This document shows, piece by piece, positions 8,452 to 15,075 of a DNA stretch of 25,193 nucleotides (position 1 is the first letter of the stretch; every line of letters begins with the position of its first letter). The translations under genes were made by a program, and so were the position numbers. Source of the stretch: a virus; IMG/VR virus record IMGVR_UViG_3300048557_000333, positions 1 through 25,193 of that record; one strand, written 5' to 3'. The notes under the pieces were generated by a model. That model did no database searches, was not told the origin of the DNA, and saw only the letters and a list, made by a program, of their open reading frames with translations.

Positions 8452-10881
8452 TTATTTAGGTGAAAATCTACTTAAATCAATACCACCTAAAACATCATTT
8501 CCTTTAGATTCAAAAGATTTTGCTGGTTTACCAGAAGATGGTGGTCCTGATACGGATTTACTAGAAACCTTTAAACTTTCTCTTTCCATAGCTCCTTGAT
8601 TATTAGCTTGAGTTAATTCTTTTTGAGCTTGTAATTCTAATTGTTTTAATTGAACATTTAATTCATATTCATATTGCATTAACTCTTTTTTTGTTTGAGC
8701 TTCTACTTCTAGTTTTTTTATTTCAAATTCAATATCAGCTTGTCTATATTGTATTTTAGATTCTGTTTTAACTTGCTCTGCTTGAGCTTTAGCTTGTTCA
8801 ACTACAATTTGCGCTTGACCCTGTGCTTCAGCTTGTGCTGCTGATGCCGCTTTGGCCATTTCTTGATCTTGATTTTGCTTTCTTACTCTTCTAATTTTAA
8901 GTAATTGATTAGCAAGTTTAAGATTTTTTATTTCACGTATATCAATAGCGTCTTCTAAATTAATACTATCTCTTGATAATGCAGCTTGTATGTTTGCTTC
9001 TAAAATAGCTTTTTGCTCTTCATCAGGTTCTAATTCTAAAAATATACCAAAATCATGCAAATGTAAGTTTTTCATTTCTTCTAAAGATCCTACTGAAAAT
9101 TGACCTAAAGAATCAATAAAAGCTTCTTTTGTAGGATGAAACTCTAATACATCTTTAAATCTTAAACATATAGCCTCAGCTAAGGCCAATGTTATATACA
9201 TACTTGATGATAATATATGTCTTGTAGCTGTATTACTGTTTGCTGCTGCTAATTTCTGTACTCCAACTAGTGAATTTGGATCAGGATCAGAACCATCTCT
9301 AGCTTCATTTAAACCAGTAATATCTCTTATCATTTGAAGATACTGATTATATGCTGCTACTAATATTTGTATTTGATTACCTTGAGTTCCAGGTAATTCT
9401 TGTATTGGCACTTTACCTGGATTAGGATCACCTTCTACAGTTAAAGATCTACCAATAATAGAACCTGTAGAAAAATACATGTTTAATGCTTCTTGAGCAT
9501 TATAATTGGTTCCATTACCTAAATCAACTTCTGCAATACCATCAGCATCTATAAAAACACCTGATGGAACCATTCTTTGTATTGTTTGTTGTAGTTTTAA
9601 ATGTGTTAACTGAATTAAATCAGCATAAGGCGTCATTTTAGAAACTAAAGAATTTATATTACCTTTATACATTCTTGGAGCTGATACAGTATAGTTCATT
9701 AATACTTTATTAGTATTTGAACTAGGCCTTATCATGTTTTTTGCTTTTTGCCACTTAAGTAGTATATTACTACCTAATATATAAGCTCCTTCATAAACAA
9801 CCTCTCTAGCTTGTGCTACTCTTTCAAATCTTGTTCTTTTATCTTGTGGTGGGTTAAATTTATCATTTTTTAATATAGCTTTATCAGCACCAGTAGATGT
9901 TTCTTTAATTTTATAAACGTTGTTTTCCCAAGTTTTCCAATTAAAATATAATACAGTAAGTGTATTATTATTATCTATTTCGCTATTAAAATTATTATTA
10001 AACCAGTTATTATTATAATCAACCCAATTAGAACCTTTTTTAACAAATTCTGCTATTTCTTCATTTGGTAAATTTGGAAATTGTTTTTTAAGTTCGTTAA
10101 GATTTATTCTTTTAATTTCTCCAAAATAATAACAGTCTTCAAAATTAGGATCTTCAGTATAAGACCAAACTAAATTTGCGGGATCTACATAATCTAATTT
10201 TATACCATCTGTATTGTTAAACGTGTTTTTTACAGCTCCTATGCCTAATACAGCTAAATCATAATCAACGCGTTTTTTTAATTCTGGATATTTATTTGTT
10301 AGAAAAACATTATTAATAGCTTGTTCTTCAGCTATTTCTATACCTTGTTTATATGCTAATTGCATGTATAATTCAAGTTCTTCTGTATTTGTAGGCATAT
10401 CATCTTGTTTGATATTTCTAGCATCAACACCTACTTCAGCTTCTATTTGTTTTAATAAAGATTGAGCATTAATATCTCTTTGAACTTTATTTACAAAATC
10501 TGTTCTTTTTCCTGTTGATATAGGATCTTGCGCAAAAGCTTTTATATCAAAAAGTCGATCTTGCATACCGTTTACAACGATATCTACAAATTTAGGAATA
10601 ATAGGTACAGGTTTCCAGTCTAAATTTAAATAAGACAAATCACCGTTTATAGCAAATTCATCTTTATATTTTTTAACAGACTGCTCACCTCTAGCATATA
10701 ATCTTAACCTGTGAAACTCTTCATTGGTTTGATAATACATACCGGGGTTATTATCTTTATTGAACCATTCTTGTTCAATAGCCCTTCCAACCGATAAACC
10801 ATATTCAGAAGACATTTTTTCTTCATCTGAGACAGCTTGACTCGGAAATTGTGTAGGAAGTTGTCCTGTTGTTATTGCCAT
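8452..10881 (-). CDS. Portal protein with long helical C-terminal barrel
   Basis: An 809-aa protein that forms the dodecameric ring through which DNA is packaged. The N-terminal 130 residues read LRLYARGEQSVKKYKDEF, then YLNLDWKPVPIIPKFVDIVV and NGMQDRLFDIKAFAQDP, a signature I recall from crAss-like and marine Bacteroidota phage portals. The middle contains a polar NNNW-rich stretch (about 285-310) and an RDITGLNEARDGSDPDPNSL segment near residue 525, a portal-type helix-turn. From about residue 667 to 765 there is a long charged helix (alternating Gln/Ala/Glu/Lys, coiled-coil-like) that would make a barrel as in P22. Residues 770-809 look flexible. It starts 2 bases after the terminase stop. 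The family is well supported by pattern; structural details are inferred. Confidence 0.85.
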   Translation of the reverse strand: MAITTGQLPTQFPSQAVSDEEKMSSEYGLSVGRAIEQEWFNKDNNPGMYYQTNEEFHRLRLYARGEQSVKKYKDEFAINGDLSYLNLDWKPVPIIPKFVDIVVNGMQDRLFDIKAFAQDPISTGKRTDFVNKVQRDINAQSLLKQIEAEVGVDARNIKQDDMPTNTEELELYMQLAYKQGIEIAEEQAINNVFLTNKYPELKKRVDYDLAVLGIGAVKNTFNNTDGIKLDYVDPANLVWSYTEDPNFEDCYYFGEIKRINLNELKKQFPNLPNEEIAEFVKKGSNWVDYNNNWFNNNFNSEIDNNNTLTVLYFNWKTWENNVYKIKETSTGADKAILKNDKFNPPQDKRTRFERVAQAREVVYEGAYILGSNILLKWQKAKNMIRPSSNTNKVLMNYTVSAPRMYKGNINSLVSKMTPYADLIQLTHLKLQQTIQRMVPSGVFIDADGIAEVDLGNGTNYNAQEALNMYFSTGSIIGRSLTVEGDPNPGKVPIQELPGTQGNQIQILVAAYNQYLQMIRDITGLNEARDGSDPDPNSLVGVQKLAAANSNTATRHILSSSMYITLALAEAICLRFKDVLEFHPTKEAFIDSLGQFSVGSLEEMKNLHLHDFGIFLELEPDEEQKAILEANIQAALSRDSINLEDAIDIREIKNLKLANQLLKIRRVRKQNQDQEMAKAASAAQAEAQGQAQIVVEQAKAQAEQVKTESKIQYRQADIEFEIKKLEVEAQTKKELMQYEYELNVQLKQLELQAQKELTQANNQGAMERESLKVSSKSVSGPPSSGKPAKSFESKGNDVLGGIDLSRFSPK

Positions 10882-10883
10882 AG

Positions 10884-13115
10884 TTATTGTATTATCTTAC
10901 TCATTGATCCGTCGTTTTTATATTTTGCAAAACGAAAATCTATTTTTTTTGTTGTTCTTTCCATATTAGGCCTATACATATGTTTTCTACACGCCATAAT
11001 TGCAAGTCCACTACTTATGGATGCATCATGAGATGTTCTTCTTGATATATCAAAACGCGCCCAGTCTTCTAATGTTTTTTGAAAATACATATTACCATGA
11101 TTTTCTTCTTTACGTCCTACATAGTCTTCTATGTAAGATTCAATAGCAGCTGCGTGTGCTTGTTTTATATCTTCAGATGTATTTGGTATACCTCCTAATT
11201 CTATTTCTGTTTTAGATAAATTACCTAAAAGTTTATCAGGTCTATTCATAGAAAAACCTCTATAACCTCTTCTTTTTAAATGATATAATAATCTTGGTTT
11301 ATTATTTTCAGCAAGTATTGGCATACCGTAAAACACTAATGCCATTAATACTTCTTCAAAAAATATTTCTGCTGTTTGTGGTCGTGCTATGTATTCTAAG
11401 AAAAACTTAGTATTAGGCACATCATTTACCATAGAAAAAGTAGTTAATCCATGAAGAGCACCATTAGACCCACCACCCCCAACAGTACCGCTGATGTCAT
11501 AACTATCACACCCGAAGGCTCCGAACCCATCATTACCAGGATATTTAATACCATTTTTTATGATTATATTATTTTGTATGTTATCTGGCGGTATCCATGA
11601 TATTTTAAATCTACCATTTTTACTAGGAACCCATATAACTTTAGTATCTTTTATACCATTTTGCCAAGCAAAAGTTCCACGAACAACATAACCTTTAATA
11701 GCCATTTCTTCGTTAAAATCTATTTGCTCATATATTTTAGTTAAATTAAATAATGAATTAACTGTTTCATCTCTAAAAGCATGCTTTTCAGATCTTGGAA
11801 ATTGTCTGTAATATTCATTTAAAGCATCACTATCTTTTTTTAATCCTTCTACTTCATTTTCCCAATGATCAATGACTCCCGTAAATATTTTTTCCCCATC
11901 AATTCCTTCAATCGGGTCTGATGGTGTATCGAAGACAGGATATCCGTATTTGTCAATAAACCCTTCGTATCCCCACTCCATAGGTATGAACAAAGAATAT
12001 AGTCCACTTGTAGTCTGGCCATTGCGGTTTCTATTTGTAACATCTGAATTATAAAATAATTTTTTAAAGTTATCTCCACCTTTATTTAAAGCATTAGATG
12101 TAGATCCCATCATACATTTACCTACTACTTTGGCACCGAGCCTGAGGCACGTTTTCGTGACTCTCCAGTTGTTGAGTATATTGTCCGGCCTCTCCCATTT
12201 ACCGGATTCATCATGGACGAGGAGTTGTAATTTCTCTCCATCATACGAGTTGTCTCCCGTGTTCTTCCAATCGATTGTTGTATCGAGCCCCTTCCCAAAT
12301 TCCTCCTGACTATAGGTCTCTTTGATGGCGTTTCTGGTAAGTCTTCTTGACGGTATCTTATAGGATAACTCCGTCTTTGGTCGTTCCATCCCATCCTGTA
12401 TTGGTTTGAAAAAAAATGGATAGTTGATTGATATGGGTACAATCTTGTCTGTAAACATCTTCTTCGCATCTGCTCCAGTTTTAGATAAGACCCCAAATCT
12501 AGAGTCCTTGGAAGTTGTTGCCAAGTTAACAGTCTCTGAGGATGCCATGAAGCTAAAGCCAGACCGTCTGTTCTTAAGGTAGCACATTCCATAAGATCTC
12601 TTATCTGCCTTGCAAGCCTCCCAGAAGTAGTAAAATATCCTGTTTGCCTGCCTAAAATCTGGTGCTCCCACGTCGATCTTTGTCCAGGATAAATAGACAT
12701 AGTGCGATCCTGTAATGTAGTTCGGGGCACCGTTGCACATGAACCAATACCCATCATTACGATAATTAAACTCACTATCAATATATTGGTAGTATTTTTC
12801 TTTAATATCCTCTGGGTAAGATTGAAAATCATATATGCTTTTTATTTTATTTAAAGATTCTGGTTTATTTTTTATTCTAAAATATTGATCTGTTTGTTTT
12901 AAGTCTTCTCCATCTATTTTGTTGGGAGTTTTAGGTATTGCTACCTTAAGACCTTGTATTTCATATATATCACCTATTGTACCATCTTTACTTATTACAA
13001 CACAGTCTAATTCTTCATTATATCCATATTCAAACTTCTTATGTTTATTAAGATGTTTAATTTTTTTATCAGATAAATGAGCATTGTGTATTTTATAAAG
13101 CGTTTGTTTGTACAT
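10884..13115 (-). CDS. terL: Terminase large subunit (ATPase and nuclease)
   Basis: A 743-aa DNA-packaging motor. The ATPase half contains YITGSHYVYLSWTKIDVGAP and FYYFWEACKADKRSYG, then a Walker A position reading NRRSGFSFM (residues 182-190) without the usual GKS/GKT. Walker B is LLVHDE (298-303, catalytic Glu 303), and a coupling motif GSTSN lies at 337-341. The RNase H-like nuclease half shows D537 or D540 in FGCDSYD, E603 in LAENN and D697 in SHDAS, which fits the acidic triad. The RRSG Walker A and surrounding sequence resemble terminases of crAss-like phages. The start overlaps the previous stop as TAATG. Base composition is patchy: nt 12118-12770 (residues about 117-333) and two shorter patches are much richer in G+C than the rest, yet the protein frame is intact. 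Confidence 0.92.
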   Translation of the reverse strand: MYKQTLYKIHNAHLSDKKIKHLNKHKKFEYGYNEELDCVVISKDGTIGDIYEIQGLKVAIPKTPNKIDGEDLKQTDQYFRIKNKPESLNKIKSIYDFQSYPEDIKEKYYQYIDSEFNYRNDGYWFMCNGAPNYITGSHYVYLSWTKIDVGAPDFRQANRIFYYFWEACKADKRSYGMCYLKNRRSGFSFMASSETVNLATTSKDSRFGVLSKTGADAKKMFTDKIVPISINYPFFFKPIQDGMERPKTELSYKIPSRRLTRNAIKETYSQEEFGKGLDTTIDWKNTGDNSYDGEKLQLLVHDESGKWERPDNILNNWRVTKTCLRLGAKVVGKCMMGSTSNALNKGGDNFKKLFYNSDVTNRNRNGQTTSGLYSLFIPMEWGYEGFIDKYGYPVFDTPSDPIEGIDGEKIFTGVIDHWENEVEGLKKDSDALNEYYRQFPRSEKHAFRDETVNSLFNLTKIYEQIDFNEEMAIKGYVVRGTFAWQNGIKDTKVIWVPSKNGRFKISWIPPDNIQNNIIIKNGIKYPGNDGFGAFGCDSYDISGTVGGGGSNGALHGLTTFSMVNDVPNTKFFLEYIARPQTAEIFFEEVLMALVFYGMPILAENNKPRLLYHLKRRGYRGFSMNRPDKLLGNLSKTEIELGGIPNTSEDIKQAHAAAIESYIEDYVGRKEENHGNMYFQKTLEDWARFDISRRTSHDASISSGLAIMACRKHMYRPNMERTTKKIDFRFAKYKNDGSMSKIIQ
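12118..12770. other. GC-rich island inside the terminase gene
   Basis: My hand count gives about 44% G+C over 12121-12780, against 27% in the 60 bases to the left, 25% in the 60 bases to the right, and 15% in the 60 after that. Codons here end in C or G far more often than in the rest of the gene. The island covers the ATPase core from just after DSEFNYR to about KVVGKCMM. The edges are abrupt. Smaller islands occur at about 11870-12030 and 11465-11535, the last over the first nuclease aspartate. It may be an imported segment or a chimeric assembly. Confidence 0.75.
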
Positions 13116-13357
13116 TATTTGATTCTATTTTCAACACCTAAAAAAGTTTTAGATTCTGTATTAGATTTTTTATCAGATAACTCTTCAATTTTTTCTATAA
13201 TCTTTAATGAATCTTCTATTGCAACCCATTTGGCTTGAGCTGCTGTTTTAGCTTTTTCAGGATCTAGTTCAGATAAATCAATATTTTGTTTAATAACTTT
13301 TTCAAGTTCAACTAATGCTTTTTCCGCTGCTTGTATTATTCTTTTTCTTCGGTCCAT
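13115..13357 (-). CDS. Small helical protein just upstream of the large terminase
   Basis: An 80-aa protein starting MDRRKRIIQAAEKALVELEK. It appears to be nearly all helix, with a basic N-terminus, an acidic middle (DLSELDPEKA) and a second helix ending IEKIEELSDKK. Its stop overlaps the terminase start as TAATG, so the two are likely translationally coupled. Its own start lies inside the end of the previous gene, a 50-base overlap in another frame; no later ATG exists in its N-terminal part, so the overlap is probably real. A small terminase subunit is the obvious guess from position, but I see no helix-turn-helix and it is shorter than most small terminases. Function unknown. Confidence 0.6.
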   Translation of the reverse strand: MDRRKRIIQAAEKALVELEKVIKQNIDLSELDPEKAKTAAQAKWVAIEDSLKIIEKIEELSDKKSNTESKTFLGVENRIK

Positions 13358-13910
13358 AATTAATAGTTATATGATTTGATAAAATTCTATAAAGTTTTTG
13401 ACCATCAATATTAAACTCATACTCAGAGTTAGGTGTAAACCCCACCACGTCTCCTATAGACGCTCCTAATGAACTTAATTGGCTATTAGTATATACTAGT
13501 TCCCCTTTTAAATTTTCATCCGTATCAAGAGCCCATTTGTCTTTCATTTTTATAGGCGCAACAAAGCAATATCCAGGAAGTGCAATCCATTTTTTATCTT
13601 TTTTATAAGCAAAAACTTGATCCGCCGCAACAGTATATTTATCTTCATCAAGATAACTAGCTGAGTTACGCTCTTCTTGTTGTTGGTTTAACCATCTTCT
13701 AAAAACATTATGATGAACTATTATTTCATCTCCAACACTTACTTCTGTTTTTATACCAGCTGGAACACTAATAACTTTACCTATTCTGTTAACGAACATG
13801 TAATCTCTCTCTGTAATTTCTGTATTAACAACTAATTTTTTGTCATCAACATTAACTACGTTATTGTAACGATTTTCAGTAGATATAATATAATCAAAAA
13901 GTGCTTGCAT
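13308..13910 (-). CDS. Tandem GroES-like (co-chaperonin-fold) protein
   Basis: A 200-aa protein. The first half (about residues 38-100) reads RIGKVISVPAGIKTEVSVGD then EIIVHHNVFRR, matching the GroES barrel pattern G-x-V, hydrophobic strand, V-x-VGD-x-V. The second half (about 115-186) repeats it more clearly: KGELVYTNSQL, then SIGDVVGFTPNSEYEFNIDG and QKLYRILSNHITI, which lines up with the GroES end pattern GD-x-V, x-YDGEEYLILRESDILAI. So one chain appears to carry two such barrels. GroES-type proteins cap chaperonins; T4 gp31 does this for its capsid protein, so help with capsid folding is possible. Lysine- and serine-rich residues form the C-terminal tail. It is joined to the previous gene by TAATG. 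The fold is a pattern inference; a mobile loop for GroEL binding is not evident, apart from the insert around QQQEERNSASYLDEDK. Confidence 0.55.
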   Translation of the reverse strand: MQALFDYIISTENRYNNVVNVDDKKLVVNTEITERDYMFVNRIGKVISVPAGIKTEVSVGDEIIVHHNVFRRWLNQQQEERNSASYLDEDKYTVAADQVFAYKKDKKWIALPGYCFVAPIKMKDKWALDTDENLKGELVYTNSQLSSLGASIGDVVGFTPNSEYEFNIDGQKLYRILSNHITINYGPKKKNNTSSGKSIS

Positions 13911-14131
13911 TAATAATCTAAGTTATATTCAACAGATACAGCCATATTAGAATTAAAATGCTTCCAAGGTAATACCTCTTTATTTTTAGTTATAAATATT
14001 TTATAAGAACCATCTTCTTCTAATATATCTGAAATAGTATGTCCTCCATAAACTTCTTGGCCCACAGAGTAATGCATTGCTTCGTTTTTGTAGTCAGTAC
14101 CTATACTGATCTTACGTATTAATTTTGCCAT
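13910..14131 (-). CDS. Small conserved protein of unknown function
   Basis: A 73-aa protein reading MAKLIRKISIGTDYKNEAMH at the start, followed by YSVGQEVYGGHTISDI, and ending VLPWKHFNSNMAVSVEYNLDY. The pattern is beta-strand rich with two short loops and no membrane segment or signal peptide. I recall similar short proteins (start x-LIRKVSIG, end W-K-x-FN-x-x-x-x-S-x-E-YN) upstream of terminases in marine Bacteroidota phages, but no function is known to me. It ends in a TAATG overlap with the GroES-like gene and begins 10 bases after the peptidase stop, so it is part of the same transcript. Confidence 0.6.
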   Translation of the reverse strand: MAKLIRKISIGTDYKNEAMHYSVGQEVYGGHTISDILEEDGSYKIFITKNKEVLPWKHFNSNMAVSVEYNLDY

Positions 14132-14141
14132 TTAATTTAAT

Positions 14142-14486
14142 TTAGTATGTCCATATTGTCATAGGTGGAGCACTGTCATAGCCTATACCTACATGAACAA
14201 AATTGTTTTTTCTACTTATACCTATTCTAGTAAAACCTACTTCAATAGCTGCTTTTACTAATTTATAAGTAGCTTCGCCTCCTACGCAAGCTATATCTAC
14301 AGCGGCACCATAAGTGTGCTCACCTGGACTAGACTTACGCGCCTCTATTGGATGCTGAGGTGATCTATATGTTGACGTTAATGTAATTGGATATCCATAT
14401 GTTTCTCTAAGATTATCTAGCATCTCAAGAAGCTTAGGATCCATTTTGTCAAAGTTATTAAATTCAGATTCATTAAAATATTTCAT
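14142..14486 (-). CDS. M15-type peptidoglycan peptidase (endolysin)
   Basis: A 114-aa cytosolic protein, the size of a bare catalytic domain of the peptidase M15_3 type (D-Ala-D-Ala carboxypeptidase-like). Visible motifs are STYRS (38-42, with Arg41), EHTYGAAVDIA with zinc ligands His57 and Asp64, and NFVHVGIG with the third zinc ligand His98. It would cut peptide stems of the cell wall at the end of infection. It has no signal peptide, so export must depend on the holin encoded upstream. The start lies 4 bases after the stop of the 50-aa membrane protein, completing a holin, small membrane protein, endolysin order. A virion-associated role is less likely given this setting. Confidence 0.85.
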   Translation of the reverse strand: MKYFNESEFNNFDKMDPKLLEMLDNLRETYGYPITLTSTYRSPQHPIEARKSSPGEHTYGAAVDIACVGGEATYKLVKAAIEVGFTRIGISRKNNFVHVGIGYDSAPPMTIWTY

Positions 14487-14490
14487 TGTA

Positions 14491-14643
14491 TTATTCTTTT
14501 GTTTTTTTTATTATCATTAATATTGTGTATCCTATTGATAACAATAAAACTACTGTCTGTAGTACTGTGTTTATTTCAGGTATTACTGAAAATATCATTG
14601 CTCCTACGTTAATTCCAAAGATTTTTAAATCTTGTTCTATCAT
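14491..14643 (-). CDS. Small single-span membrane protein in the lysis cassette
   Basis: A 50-aa frame starting MIEQDLKIFGINVGAMIFSV, followed by IPEINTVLQTVVLLLSIGYT and ending ILMIIKKTKE. One clear membrane segment spans about residues 28-45, followed by a lysine-rich tail; the region around 10-22 is also hydrophobic. Its ATG overlaps the TGA stop of the holin gene as ATGA, and its TAA ends 4 bases before the peptidase ATG, so it is almost certainly translated as part of the cassette. Such small proteins beside holins can be antiholins or second holins. The sequence does not decide between these, and it lacks the periplasmic domain expected of a spanin. Confidence 0.72.
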   Translation of the reverse strand: MIEQDLKIFGINVGAMIFSVIPEINTVLQTVVLLLSIGYTILMIIKKTKE

Positions 14644-15065
14644 TGTTTATGTTTATTATTTCCAAATACCTTCTCGACGCCGCGAGATCCAAAATAGCCT
14701 CCGATGACTATTGTTAATAATGAAGTAACTGATTCCAGTGAATAGCCGGCGTACCACCCTATAACATATGATATTGTTAAAAATACAAGAACCAATGGTC
14801 GGACGTTGGACGCAAGCCAGTTACCGCTTCTAGCATCTGCTACCCATCTTTTGGTTGTGCCATCAATTTCGGCTCTTTCTATTCTTAACTTTTCTAGTGC
14901 AACTTGTTTATCGCTTTCTGAAAGCTGAGAGTTACCACTAATTAGTTCTGATATTACATTTCCCGGCAATATTGCGTCGCCGACCATTCCTAGAATACTT
15001 GGTGCCTTTTCGATTAAAAACCGTCCGACACCTGTATCTTTAAAGGGTTTCTTTTTTTCACTCAT
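14640..15065 (-). CDS. Holin-like protein (GTA-type holin family)
   Basis: A 141-aa protein. Residues 12-42 are a semi-hydrophobic N-terminal segment; residues 45-80 are charged and helical with the stretch RWVADARSGNWLASNVRPLV, a hallmark I recall for the three-transmembrane GTA holin family. Two strong membrane segments follow, at about 88-108 and 113-125, separated by a short turn, and the C-terminus (EKVFGNNKHKQ) is basic. It would form membrane lesions that let the peptidase reach the wall. It lies between the large LamG-domain fibre gene and the small membrane protein, with which it shares an ATGA overlap. The start has an A/T-rich leader (AAATTAAATAAA), no Shine-Dalgarno sequence. Confidence 0.78.
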   Translation of the reverse strand: MSEKKKPFKDTGVGRFLIEKAPSILGMVGDAILPGNVISELISGNSQLSESDKQVALEKLRIERAEIDGTTKRWVADARSGNWLASNVRPLVLVFLTISYVIGWYAGYSLESVTSLLTIVIGGYFGSRGVEKVFGNNKHKQ

Positions 15066-15075
15066 TTTATTTAAT

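Noticed and set aside
11849-12079. A 76-codon minus-strand frame inside the terminase
   Set aside because: Out of frame with the terminase and confined to a smaller GC-rich patch; no domain pattern.
12125-12832. A 235-codon minus-strand frame overlapping the terminase
   Set aside because: It lies in another frame inside a gene with clear terminase motifs. Its length is explained by the GC-rich island, which removes stop codons from shadow frames; the protein is arginine-rich and low in recognisable structure.
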